Part shown: in pieces, positions 1 through 8,265 of the stretch
Layout: every line of letters starts with the position of its first letter
Numbering within the stretch: position 1 is the stretch's first letter
NCBI GenBank assembly: GCA_004151065.3
Contig: NWUY0300030129.1
Span: forward strand, 48,498-65,819
DNA length: 17,322 nt
Source of the DNA: Larix sibirica
Taxonomy: Eukaryota; Streptophyta; Pinopsida; Pinales; Pinaceae
Direction: 5' to 3'
Made by a program: the position numbers and the translations under genes
The notes under the pieces: model-generated
Told to the model about the DNA's origin: nothing
The model's input: only the letters and a program-made list of their open reading frames with translations
Databases searched by the model: none

Positions 1-301
1 CCTACAGAACCCACTATAGGAATCTTCTTACCTTGCTGCAAATCTACGGATCCAGGTATTTTACTGAGCTAGCTTAAATAAAACGTAATTTCTTTTATTT
101 TCAAATTTATGCATGTAACAAGAACAGAGTTGAAATAAAAGCTTCAAGTTTATGTTAATTTAAATTGCAGAGATGTATGAACATTTAGATAATAGAAACA
201 TAGACAGTGGATTCTTCCCTTTTAGAAAACTTATAAAACAAGGGAAAAAAACCTGGTATTCACATGAAAATTAAATGTAGGGACCCAGTGCCGAGCAAGG
301 G
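1..301. other. AT-rich stretch without recognised gene
   Basis: No reading frame or repeat is recognised here. The sequence is AT-rich and stop-filled in all frames. It may be the more decayed gag N-terminus or leader of the retrotransposon that becomes readable from about 302, but I could not match it to that family. Confidence 0.5.
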
Positions 302-713
302 CACTACAATTTTTTAGAACTACTAAGATATGTTGGGTTTATGAAGTAGGAGAAGGTAAAAGTACAAAGGTTTCTAATTTGTTTGCCTTCATTTTACAAG
401 GTTAAAATTCAATATGATGAATCCAAGACTCTTGAAGATGCGATTCAGAAGGCCAAGCAAGACTAAAGGAAGGACAAATTTTCAGAAATCTTGGAATGAT
501 AAGATGAAGGATAAGCAAGATGAAAGGAAGAAAGGATTTAAACCATATTTCTTCAAGAATCGGCAGAATTCATATCAGCAAAGCAATCCAACTTAGAATG
601 GACCCAGGATGATAGAATATGCTAGAAAAGGAACCGAAAAGCAAGTGAAATGTTGGTGATGTGAAGGAAACCATATCTATAAGTATTTGCCACAAAGGGG
701 AGATAAAATAAGA
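302..713 (+). pseudogene. E1 gag C-terminal half with broken zinc knuckle
   Basis: Gag forms the particle and packages element RNA. Frame 2 from about 302 reads FLELLRYVGFMK, a stop at 341, then EKVKVQRFLICLP and DESKTLEDAIQKAK, typical of the end of the plant gypsy gag domain. Near 455-465 the frame shifts to frame 3, continuing as a Lys/Arg-rich linker (414-593: NFQKSWNDKMKDKQDERKKG). The nucleic-acid-binding knuckle is at 651-689: Cys at 651, stop TGA at 657, Cys at 660, His at 672, and Leu at 687 where the last Cys should be. Further stops lie at 594 (TAG) and 657 (TGA). The N-terminal half is missing or unrecognisable. Confidence 0.8.
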
Positions 714-1160
714 AATGTGTACAATTTATAGGAAGCAGGTACTATGGAGGATATAGGAATGAACACTCCCAAAACATACGTAGCATTGGACAACATATAG
801 ACAGATCATCTGTCCAACATGATTGAGGTTGAAGGTAAAATTGCCAATCAACCTATTGCTATTAGCATTGATTCTAGAGTAAGTCATAGTTATATTGCTC
901 CTAATTTAGTTGAAAGATTTCAACTAAAGAAAAGTAAGCATGATAGAACCTAGATGGTTCAATTAGCTACTAGAACAAAAAGTAAAATTAATGAATTAGT
1001 AAAGGGTTTTCCATTAGATATGAATGAACTTAGCACTTTTGTACATTTGAACATAAAACCATTTGGTTCATATGATGTATTGATTGGAATGGAATGGTTA
1101 GATGTACACCGTGTGATATTAGATTGTCATAACAAGTCATTCACTTTCCTTGATGGTCAG
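714..1160 (+). pseudogene. E1 aspartic protease, decayed
   Basis: The retropepsin domain would cut the Gag-Pol polyprotein. Frame 3 continues from gag: YVALDNI, then GKIANQPIAISIDSRVSHSYI (active-site region), LVQLATRTK-like text after 954, and FGSYDVLIGMEWLDVHRVILD (1056-1121), the conserved C-terminal ψ-loop region of plant gypsy proteases. The catalytic Asp-Ser/Thr-Gly is Asp-Ser-Arg at 870-878, so the conserved Gly is lost. In-frame TAG stops are at 729, 798 and 951. The apparent start at 954 is only the first Met after the last stop. At about 1160 the frame shifts to frame 1, where the connector to RT follows (GIPRPISIKEISSLQLKRCF). Confidence 0.85.
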
Positions 1161-2160
1161 AGAACAAAATACAATGAAAGGCATTCCAAGGCCTATTTCC
1201 ATTAAAGAAATTTCATCTTTGCAATTAAAGAGGTGCTTTAGAAAAGGGTTCCAGTTGTATGCAACTCATGTTCAAGAACTAGATAAGTGTAAAAGCCCAA
1301 GTTTAGAAGACTTTCCAATATTGCAAGATTTTGCAGATGTGTTTGATGAAACACTAGGATTTCCACTGAAAAGAGATATTGATTTAATGCTTGGAGCTGC
1401 CTCAATTTATAAGGTTCCATATAGAATGAGTACACCTGAGTTAAAAGAGCTTCAAATGTAGTTGGAAGAATCATTGAAGAAAGGGTATATATGCCCAAGT
1501 GTGTCTCCTTTGGGAGAACTAGTACTATTTGTAAAGAAAAAGGATGGCACTCTGAGGTTGTGTATTGATTACAAACATTTGAACAAGGTCACTGTGAGGA
1601 ATGAATACCCACTTACTAGAATCAACCACTTGTTTGATCAACTCAGAGGAGCAAATATTTTCTCAAAGATAAATTGGAGATTTGGTTATCATTAGGTGAG
1701 GATAAAATATCAAGACATTATCAATACAACCTTTACGACTAGATATGGTCAATATGATTTTGTGGTGGTACCATTTGGGTTAACCAATGCACTAGCTACA
1801 TTTATGTTCTTGATGAATGGGATATTCGGAAAGTATTTAGATAAGTTTTTGGTTGTATTTTTTAGATGACATTATTATTTATTCAAATTTAGAAGAAGAG
1901 CATGAGGAACACTTGATATTGGCAGTACAAGTGATAAGAGAACATCATATTTATTCCAAGCTAAGTAAATGCTATTTCCATCAGAAGCAGATTCACTACT
2001 TGGGACATATATCATAGAAGCTAGAAGCTATTATGGGATGTCCTACACCTAGGAATGTATCATAAGTAAGGTCATTCATGAGATTAGTTGGATACTATAG
2101 AATATTCATAGAAGGATTTTCCAAAGTGACACATCTAACTACATCATTGTAGAAGAAAGG
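1161..2160 (+). pseudogene. E1 reverse transcriptase, decayed
   Basis: Frame 1 gives the connector (LYATHVQELDK, FADVFDETLGFP), then RT: PYRMSTPELKELQM, stop TAG at 1459, [23 protein letters not shown] and [20 protein letters not shown]. Motif A normally reads Ile-Asp-Leu; here it is Ile-Asn-Trp with Asn at 1672-1674, so the first catalytic Asp is lost. TAG at 1693 follows Gly-Tyr-His, where the family has Gln. [15 protein letters not shown] follows. In a T-run at 1855-1863 one extra T moves the frame to 2; there the catalytic box reads Leu-Asp-Asp (1862-1870) followed by IIIYSNLEEEHEEHL. Around 2015 (stop TAG) about ten residues of the family's connection segment are missing, and VRSFMRLVGYYRIFIEGFSK follows. 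Confidence 0.92.
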
Positions 2161-2640
2161 AGTCAAGTTTCAGTGGACATCACAGTGTGAAGAAATTTTC
2201 TAGCAGTTAAATAGATTGCTCACTAGTACACCAATTCTCAATATTGTTGATCCAATGAATATTTTGGTGTATGTACATATGTTTGTCAAGAAGGAATTGG
2301 TGGAGTACTTATGCAAAATTGGAATGACATTTGTTATGAATAAAGAAATATTAAAGAGCATGAGAAAAAGTATGTCACACATTAATTGGAACTTGCTTCT
2401 ATTCTGTGTGCATTAAAGATGTGGAGACATTATCTTATGGGAAGAAAATTTGGGTTGAGAACAGATCATAGTGGGCTGAAATATTTATTTGAGAAACAAA
2501 TTTTGAATGCAAGACAAGCAAGATGGTTGGAATTTATGTGTGATTTTGATTTTGATATCAAACATATTAAAGGAAAGGAAAATAAGGTTGTTGATGCACT
2601 TAGTAGAAGAATTCATGCAATGCATGTTTCGGCCATTAGT
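2161..2640 (+). pseudogene. E1 RNase H domain, decayed
   Basis: RNase H removes template RNA during reverse transcription. Frame 2 reads VKFQWTSQCEEIF, stop TAG at 2201, QLNRLLTSTPILNIVDP. A frame change to frame 1 at about 2270-2284 falls where the first catalytic Asp (Thr-Asp-Ala) is expected, and that residue is not visible. Frame 1 then gives QEGIGGVLMQNWNDICYE, two TAA stops, LELASILCALKMWRHYLMGRKF, and LRTDHSGLKYLFE with the last-part Asp retained at 2464-2466. NARQARWLEFMCDFDFDIKHIKG and VVDALSRR close the domain at about 2615, the usual end of gypsy RNase H. Confidence 0.9.
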
Positions 2641-2970
2641 ATGTGCAAATCAAATTTAAAAACCAGAATTCTTGAGGCTATCATATCATATGAACATTAT
2701 CTTTAGGTAAAATAAGAATTACAGCAGGAAAATATACAGCAGAAATATGAAGGTTACAGGTTGGAAGATAATGAAATTCTTACATACAAAACCATAATTT
2801 ATGTTCCTAATTCAGTAGAATTAAAGGAATTGGTAATGAATGAGATGCATAATGTACCATATGTAGGGAATCTGGGATACCAAAAGACAATTGGAGCAGT
2901 AATAAGTCAATACTTTTGGCCAGAAATGAAGTAAGATATTGTTGATTGTATGATCTGAATTTGCAGGATC
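2641..2970 (+). pseudogene. E1 integrase N-terminus (zinc region), truncated
   Basis: Frame 1 continues through the RNase H-integrase linker (ISMCKSNLKTRILEAIIS, stop TAG at 2704, LQQENIQQKYEGYRLEDNEIL) into the His-His-Cys-Cys zinc region: Asn-Glu-Met-His with His at 2848-2850, then YVGNLGYQKTIGAVISQYFWPEMK. The second zinc His is replaced by Asn (2869-2871). Stops occur at about 2933 and 2956. Homology ends near 2957-2970, where the CxxC pair should be. The catalytic D-D-E core is absent, so the element was cut here by deletion or by the adjoining LINE. Confidence 0.85.
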
Positions 2971-3069
2971 TTTATTAACCAAGATTTATGTGAATGCTTC
3001 AACAATTAGCTTTTGAAGAAAGGCTTTAAAATTACACTTTCAAATCCTTCGGTTGTTGAAATGCTAAAG

Positions 3070-3181
3070 TTTTCTCTGCTAGGGTTTCTTTGCTCATGCG
3101 CACGCTAGGGTTTCTCGGCTCCCCCTTTGGCTCTTCCTACTGAGTACGGCGACCTCCGGACTGCAACTCTTGGCTGCTCCC
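3070..3181 (+). promoter_or_regulatory. Putative LINE 5' leader
   Basis: GC- and pyrimidine-rich stretch directly before the ATG at 3182, with two copies of gctagggtttct (3078-3089 and 3104-3115). Plant L1 elements carry internal promoters in such leaders; promoter activity here is inferred from position only. Confidence 0.35.
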
Positions 3182-4682
3182 ATGGACGCTCCCCCGGGAG
3201 GGTGGCCCTTCCCATCTGTCATCTCAACCAAAACAGCCTTTCAACACTCCTCACATCAGTGAGTCCATAAGGATTAGATCCTCGAATGTACCTCTTGGAA
3301 ACGACGGCAACCGACAGAAAGATACAGAGACTCTACAACCTACTGCGACAGCAAAAAACAATACGACATGCATTGCCAAAACCACAGAACGGCCAACTCT
3401 CCGCCTCCTAGCAGAACGTATAAATGCTCGAGCTCGGTACATGAAGGATAATGCCCTCATAGGAAAGTTCTTGGGATTCTAGCCCACTGAACAGGCTCTC
3501 AGAGGATGGATCATAGCCAAATGGAAACCTAAAGCGCATTTCAACCTGCAGCTCGGCTCCAAAGGCTTCTTCACCATCATCTTTGAAAGGCTCAATGACA
3601 AAGCTAGAGTCGAAGAAGGTGGCCCTTATTTTTTTAACTCAGCTAGTCTTTATTTGAAGAACTGGACAGAAAGATTCAGTCCTGAAAAGGAATATTTTAC
3701 ATGGGCTCCGGTCTGGATCCGCATGTACTCGCTACCTCAAGAATACTGGGACGAAGACACCCTCCTTGACATTGGAAACTCATTGGGAAGCTTTGTCAAA
3801 GTCGCAGAACAAGCCAAATACAACAAGTACACCTCATATGCCAGAATCTGTGTTTACATGCACATAGCCAAAGCACTACCAGATTCTATCAGCCTCATTC
3901 ATGATGACTTTGAATGGATACAACCTTTAGACTATGAGCACATACCATTCCGCTACAAAAGATGCCACAAGCATGGACATCTTTACAGAGACTGCCCATT
4001 AGGTCAAACGGCCCTGGATGCAAACAAAGACGAAGATGGTTTCCAAAGAATTGGCCGCAGAAAAAAGCATCATCGCAAACCCCAACAAGAAGGAAAAAAG
4101 CTCAATACACCCGGCACCAGCAACAGTTTCGATGCACTCATTGATCAACTAGAAGATCTCTCAGCCGGACCTGAAAAAATGGAAATAGCTATCGAAAATC
4201 CCAAAGATCCTGATAAACTAAATGAGACACGGATTCCATCTGAAACCCCTCAACGAGAAACCTCTATGCTTAAGGAAAATGTCCCAAAATCCTCAGAACG
4301 GGAAGAAGCCAAAGCACAGGAAACCGGGGACCTTATCAATGCCGATGCACACATAGATGACTCCATGATGGATCTGGAAATCGGAGATCTAGATATTCTG
4401 GGCATGGAAGATGCATGTTCCAAAAAAGCCTTCAATTCCATCTCGCCCAAACAAATCCAACTCCTATCAGAAGTTCTTAAAAAATTCAAGAACAACAAGC
4501 GTGGAATACTGAATCTACCACAAAAAGACAAACAGAAGCTCTAGAGAGACAATAAGAAAAGAGGCAGAAAAATAGACCTACAGAGAATCAGTCAACTGGG
4601 TACAAGACTAATCGAGTCTGGGCAATACACCCAACTCACGGAATTCTTCCCTACCTTTAATTTCGGTTCTCAATGCAGCTAA
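3182..4682 (+). pseudogene. L1 ORF1: DUF4283-like nucleic-acid-binding protein
   Basis: ORF1 of plant L1 elements is an RNA-binding protein of the element's RNP. The best start is the ATG at 3182 (MDAPPGGWPFPS), but that frame closes at about 3262, so a frameshift leads into the main frame (frame 3). There RYMKDNALIGKFLGF is followed by TAG at 3480-3482 (Trp in relatives), then RGWIIAKWKPKAHFNLQLGSKGFFTIIF, YFFNSASLYLKNW and WAPVWIRMYSLPQEYWDEDTL, the DUF4283 region. The zinc knuckle is at 3954-3995 with spacing C-x2-C-x4-H-x4-C, but the first Cys is Tyr. An acidic, Ser/Pro-rich tail follows. TAG at 4542 ends the long open stretch (3483-4544). The frame then stays open with a basic segment (NKKRGRK) to TAA at 4680-4682, probably the original end. 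The apparent start near 3654 is a Leu codon inside the domain. Confidence 0.85.
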
Positions 4683-4755
4683 TCTCTTGGAATGTAAGAG
4701 GCCTGAACGGTGCCTCCAAATACCGTATGTTGAAAAGGAAAATAATGCAAGACAA
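4673..4755 (+). pseudogene. L1 ORF2 start: endonuclease N-terminus, cut off
   Basis: From ATG 4673 the frame reads MQLISWNVRGLNGASKYRML, the highly conserved first strand of the apurinic/apyrimidinic-type endonuclease that opens plant LINE ORF2. The catalytic Asn of SWNVRGLN is present. The frame continues KRKIMQDK up to the N at 4756. Immediately afterwards it reads Thr-Gly-Arg-stop, not the expected family text, so the reverse transcriptase and the rest of ORF2 are missing. The ATG overlaps the likely ORF1 end (4680-4682) by 10 bases. Confidence 0.85.
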
Positions 4756-4756
4756 N
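4756..4756. other. Ambiguous base / possible assembly junction
   Basis: Single N exactly where LINE ORF2 homology stops and a block of different composition begins. It may be a collapsed gap. Confidence 0.6.
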
Positions 4757-5008
4757 ACCGGGCGATAACAGGAAAGCAGTCAATGAAGAGTGATGGAGTT
4801 AAGTCTACAAATGAAGACGCAAGATGTTTATAATACAAAAAAAAAGTGTTTATGTAAATTATTATATTTCAAATCATTTTCAAGATGATTACCCGTCGAA
4901 ATAGCTGGCTGAAAGACCTCCCTCTGCAACTCCGGGAACAGTAGATAGAAGCCGCGGGTCCCAAATTTTTTTATTTTTTTTGTGTAGAAGTATGGTATAC
5001 TTGACAGC

Positions 5009-5058
5009 GTAGGTATGTTTCATGCATGGAAACCCCTGCTAGCCATGAAACAACCTAC
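5009..5058. repeat. Short imperfect inverted repeat (hairpin)
   Basis: Arm 5009-5024 (gtaggtatgtttcatg) pairs with 5044-5058 (catgaaacaacctac) over 15 base pairs with one bulged base; the loop is 19 bases. It contains CATGCATG at the loop entry. It could be a fold-back in an element's end or a chance hairpin. Confidence 0.6.
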
Positions 5059-5074
5059 CTCCCAGGAGGATTCT

Positions 5075-5150
5075 TTCCTTTGTTATATCAAGGGCCCAGC
5101 ACGCATTAACCAAGGGCCAAGCTCACTAGCACGCATTCCTTTGTTATATC
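5075..5150. repeat. Local direct duplication
   Basis: ttcctttgttatatc occurs at 5075-5089 and 5136-5150, and agcacgcatt at 5098-5107 and 5128-5137. The order of the two motifs is reversed, so it is not a simple tandem copy. AGGGCC-type words recur between them. Confidence 0.7.
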
Positions 5151-5886
5151 GGGCCCGGCCCATGTACCCATCACAAAGATCCTAACAAGTGACCCACAAC
5201 CAAGCCGAGGAACCCATGCACACCACTCAGGCTCCGAGAGCCTCGCTCTTCCTTTTATCAGACCCAGCGCTAAACACAGAGAGCCTAGCAGAGGGCAATC
5301 AGCGAAGTCGAAAGAAGGGTGACCAGGCACACCACACCAAACCAAGTCCACTATCGTGCTCTCCTTTGTTACTTCGAAGGGGTCCAGTTGCCAAGTCGAA
5401 GGGGGGGTTTTGTTCGGGCCCCCAAAGAGCATACCCTAACTCTCCACCACAGCCATGGAAAGTCCCAAACAGTCCAAGCCCCAAGCTCACACACGAGATA
5501 ATAAAAGCGTTTTGGGGCCCAACCCGAGCCAACTGCCAGGTCGAATTGACCACCAAGCACACCAGCGTAACAGTTCAACAGCCTGCCTTCTTTTTATAAA
5601 GATATGGAGCACAGCCCTAGCTCACAACACCAAGAGCTCGCCATGTGTCCAAGGGCCCAGCCATCCTATGCCCTAGGTAGAAGGGTAAATCTCCAGCAAG
5701 TATGGGGAGCTTCTTTGAAGTATCGAAGAGTGTCGACTTCCCTACACTCGGCCGACAACAATGCCCAATAAAACCTAACTCTCTTCCATAAATAGGGAAA
5801 ATTTGACGCCACGTAAGGCGATTTCCGCGTCGCCCCATAAGCGGTTTACCATACCGTTTTCTTGTATGCAGATGAGTGAAAATTAG

Positions 5887-6130
5887 ACACGTGTGATGGC
5901 GGTTTTCTTACCACGACCACCAACCACCGTTATCGTGCGTGCATGTTGCCAACGCGGATTGGAGGAGAGCCGTCGATCTTCCTCTACGGCTCTTGCAAAC
6001 CTCCAAACAAAACGAACTTTACCCCGTCGTCACAATGGCAATCTCCCCAATTCGCTGCATCAAATTTCTGATGGTTGTCACCAACACTCGAACTCAAGAG
6101 TGGAATTTAGCAGATCTTCATCTTATATAA
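5887..6130 (+). promoter_or_regulatory. Promoter-like motifs (G-boxes, TATA)
   Basis: A palindromic acacgtgt (5887-5894), a TATA-like tatataa (6124-6130), and a second CACGTG (6189-6194) lie close together. No + strand reading frame of note follows. The motifs may be chance, or part of the first intron/downstream region of the minus-strand WWE-like frame. Activity is not established. Confidence 0.15.
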
Positions 6131-6209
6131 ATTGTGTTGGACTAACTATACCCGCAATAAAAGCTCCTTTTGGCATTTCTCCCAAGTTCACGTGATAAGA
6201 ACCAAGCGC

Positions 6210-6512
6210 TCATGACTCATAATTATAGCAGCAACATATAGCTTGCAGCGGTTTTGCCAATTTGGAAACCTTGTGCAACAAACATACGGCTTCCCATGAG
6301 AAATCAATCCAATCGCCCTTGTACAGGTACATAAACCGGGCAGGAATACCGCTTCTCCTAAAAATATTGTAGTTTTCCACAACCATCATGCTAGAACAGC
6401 AGGAGAACGCCTGGGTAGACTTGGCTCGCTCTATGGGAGTCGATTGTCTGTCATGGATGGACGGTCTTCGCTTCAATTGGGCTTTGTCTATAAATGATAA
6501 TTGGGCATCCAT
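6210..6512 (-). pseudogene. WWE-like domain fragment resembling RCD1/SRO proteins
   Basis: A 100-codon minus-strand frame from a true ATG (6512, with an in-frame TAA just upstream). Residues 1-40 are basic and Ser-rich. Residues 44-92 (about 6383-6237) read VENYNIFRRSGIPARFMYLY and KGDWIDFSWEAVCLLHKVSK, which follows the pattern of the WWE domain of plant RCD1/SRO proteins (N-Y-x-x-F-x-x-S-G-x-P-x-R-x-M, G-x-W-x-D-F, V-x-x-L). WWE domains bind poly(ADP-ribose)-type ligands; RCD1/SRO proteins are nuclear stress regulators that also carry a PARP-like domain and an RST domain. Neither is visible on the minus strand down to 4757. It could be a first exon (possible donor CAAG/GTTTCC after Leu-His-Lys) with the rest beyond the N at 4756, or a gene fragment. 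Homology is judged by eye, so the family is probable, not certain. Confidence 0.55.
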
Positions 6513-7139
6513 TATACCTTAGAATGACAGAAATGGTTCCTCTGGTATTGAAGTTCCTTATAACATGATGGGAATGGAGTGAAGAACTACAGCAGGTGTG
6601 TGTATTCAATTTGAATTGTAGCTTGCAGCAGTTTCGGTTTCTTCTCTAAAAACCTGAAGTCGTGCAAAAAAAAAAAAACTTTCTCTCATTTTATTAATGA
6701 AATTATTGCTTTGCGGTAACACTTTCATAATAATAGAAGAATTCTGAATAATGTTTATTAATTAAGTGTATCGAGTGAAGAAATATATAACAAAAAAAAT
6801 ATATCATTTTTGAAATTAATATGTCCCAAACGGAAACTTAAGAAAATTAGATTTCTTTATAAATCTAGGTAGAATTGATTAAGAGATTTAGATCGAAAAT
6901 GTGATTCCATTTGTGAAAGCGCATTACATTGTTTAGCTCAACTTGTAAGAATCAAGGATATGAGAAAAAGTAAATAGATGGATTAGTTTATATATAGAAA
7001 ATCATTGTAATGAGTCAAAAATGGGTTTCGGTAAATTCGTATATAATTATATATTGTTAGAGTATTTTTATCAAAATTTAATTTAATTAAATTTGGTATA
7101 TATTTATATAGTGTTATAACCTAGGTTTTGTTAAGAATT
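6513..7139. other. AT-rich non-coding stretch with A13 run
   Basis: No coding potential seen. It includes a run of 13 A (6666-6678) and, from about 6700, very AT-rich sequence with near-palindromic atttaatttaattaaattt (about 7075-7095). tagcttgcagcrgttt-like words occur at about 6239 and 6618. If the minus-strand WWE-like frame is part of a gene, this would be its 5' leader and promoter side. Confidence 0.4.
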
Positions 7140-7140
7140 N
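7140..7140. other. Ambiguous base / possible assembly junction
   Basis: Second single N of the window. Sequence character changes here from very AT-rich to mixed, CA-rich sequence. Confidence 0.6.
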
Positions 7141-7791
7141 ATTTTCCCTTTTGGCATCACCTGCAAGCAGATGAAGTCTCACCGGAGGTATCTAGGGGGA
7201 CTACAAGAACCAAGATTCCACAGTGCTGAAGGGATATGAGTAGTCAACGGATCTACCATCCATTCATCTATCATGCATAAACATGCAACTTACACCTATG
7301 AACTGATAACTCACTCAAAACATAAACATAATCAAAGCATCCATGTATGCAACAAACATAGCATGCATCACAGTAAACGCATCAACGATATTCATTAAGA
7401 CAGGTTTACTTCATTCATATTATCAGTGGGAGTAGTATTACATAAACTACGCAGTGCACAACAAATATCTGTTATAGACCCAAAATCACCCAATATTACA
7501 TAGCAAAACAACAACTACAACAATATCCATAGTAGTTGTTGAAGATCAAACAACAATTCAGCACTAACCCAAGAACTGCTATTCAACAACTGAAGAGCAA
7601 CCCTTAAACCAAAAATCCCTTACATATTTATACATCACAACAAGGGCTTAGCCCATTACAAAGTGGACACAAATTCCGAACTAACTTCTTCCTTTTGCAT
7701 GCTTTGGTCCATTCGCTTAGTTGTCACACGGTCCATTCCTGGTGCGCGACTTCTAAGAAAGGTCCAAAAACCCGCTCCAACACTAAAATAA
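7141..7791. other. Unrecognised non-coding flank of E2
   Basis: No gene or known repeat recognised. CATGCA-type words recur (about 7271-7375). The five bases before the E2 LTR (aataa, 7787-7791) do not match the five after the other LTR (cttag, 12585-12589). Confidence 0.4.
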
Positions 7792-8253
7792 TGGTAGCTT
7801 ATTTCCGAAAAGATCTGCGTCATCTACACTCGTATAAAAAAAATCTTATTACAAGAGGTTGAAACTGCCTCTTAACATGAATTTTAAACCCAGGGAGGAA
7901 AAAACCATAATATCAAAAACTCTAACCCTAAGAGATAAGGTGACAAATGCAATGTGGGCCCCAAGGAGCCTAGTTTATGCATCAACTTCTTTAGGCCACA
8001 AGTTTTGTATATGAACTCCATTTGGGGCATTTATTATACAATTAAAAGGATTATTCCAAGCTATATGTGTTTGGTAGGCATGTTAATCAAATATTGTGAA
8101 GCCATGTCAGTTGCAAAAAATGCATGGGAAATGTATAAAAATTGTGTCGAAAGTTCAAGACCTATAAAACCGTTGTAGAAATTCCAAGGTCTAGGATCAT
8201 TTTTGACATGATGGTAGAGGTAGGTGGACACATATATCCACCTAGATCAAACA
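7792..8253 (-). repeat. E2 3' LTR
   Basis: 462 bases. On the minus strand it starts TGTTTGATCTAGGTGGATAT and ends AAATAAGCTACCA. It aligns along its length to 12167-12584 (for example tattacaagaggttgaaactgcc against cattacaagacgttgaaattgcc on the + strand, and gcaaaaaatgcatggga in both). Divergence is large, with about 44 bases of net indel, so the insertion is old. The 74-codon frame at 7954-8178 is inside it and is not a gene. Confidence 0.9.
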
Positions 8254-8265
8254 TACCCCTTTAGG
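8254..8265 (-). other. E2 polypurine tract
   Basis: On the minus strand CCTAAAGGGGTA lies directly before the TG of the 3' LTR. This is the position and composition of the plus-strand primer for reverse transcription, and it fixes E2's orientation. Confidence 0.7.

Larger units (their letters stand above)
302..2970 (+). mobile_element. E1: decayed Ty3/gypsy retrotransposon body
   Basis: Read across three frames, the + strand gives the canonical order gag, zinc knuckle, aspartic protease, reverse transcriptase, RNase H and the start of the integrase zinc region. This is the Ty3/gypsy order. The RT wording ([25 protein letters not shown]) resembles chromovirus-type elements of the Tekay/Del group; that assignment is from memory. 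There are at least three frame changes (near 455, 1160 and 1861) plus one near 2280, and more than a dozen in-frame stops. No LTR is visible on either side, and homology stops at about 2970, just inside the integrase zinc finger, where LINE-flanking sequence starts. Integrase core and 3' LTR are absent. It is clearly non-functional. Confidence 0.93.
3070..4755 (+). mobile_element. L1: 5' part of a plant L1-type LINE
   Basis: A non-LTR retrotransposon piece: GC-rich leader, ORF1 with a DUF4283-like domain and a zinc knuckle, and the first codons of an endonuclease-RT ORF2. This order is that of plant L1 elements. It is far less stop-ridden than E1, so it is probably a younger arrival. The 5' boundary is estimated from where E1 homology stops (about 2970) and from the start of the CT/GGGTTT-rich leader (about 3070); the 100 bases between are unassigned. 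The element breaks at the N at 4756. No 3' end, poly(A) tail or target-site duplication can be assigned. Confidence 0.88.
4757..6209. other. GC/CpG-richer non-coding block, unrecognised
   Basis: I find no protein I can name on either strand. Several frames of 60-136 codons exist on both strands between 5106 and 5840; their composition (Pro/Ser/Thr/His-rich on +, Trp/Gly/Cys-rich on -) is what GC-rich non-coding DNA gives, and they overlap each other. Many CpGs remain (for example around 5700-6030), unlike in the flanking retroelements. Repeated phrases such as aagggcccagc and ggggcccaac suggest an uncharacterised repeat or solo LTR. A TATA-like ctttataaaaag (minus strand, about 5590-5602) would fit a minus-strand LTR, but no matching partner is in the window. 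Confidence 0.4.

Noticed and set aside
3251-3460. Minus-strand frame of 69 codons
   Set aside because: Antisense shadow of LINE ORF1; Arg/Ala/Val-rich without domain.
5106-5840. Several overlapping frames of 60-136 codons on both strands
   Set aside because: Mutually overlapping, odd composition typical of GC-rich non-coding sequence, no motif recognised.
5966-5993. 8 bp perfect stem agagccgt/acggctct with 12-base loop
   Set aside because: Too short to stand out from chance; no flanking terminator or RNA features.
6380-6530. + strand short frame starting at an ATG near 6388, ending at TAG about 6522
   Set aside because: Antisense to the WWE-like frame, which has the better homology.
7954-8178. 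74-codon + frame
   Set aside because: Lies entirely in the E2 3' LTR, and the matching part of the 5' LTR is not open.
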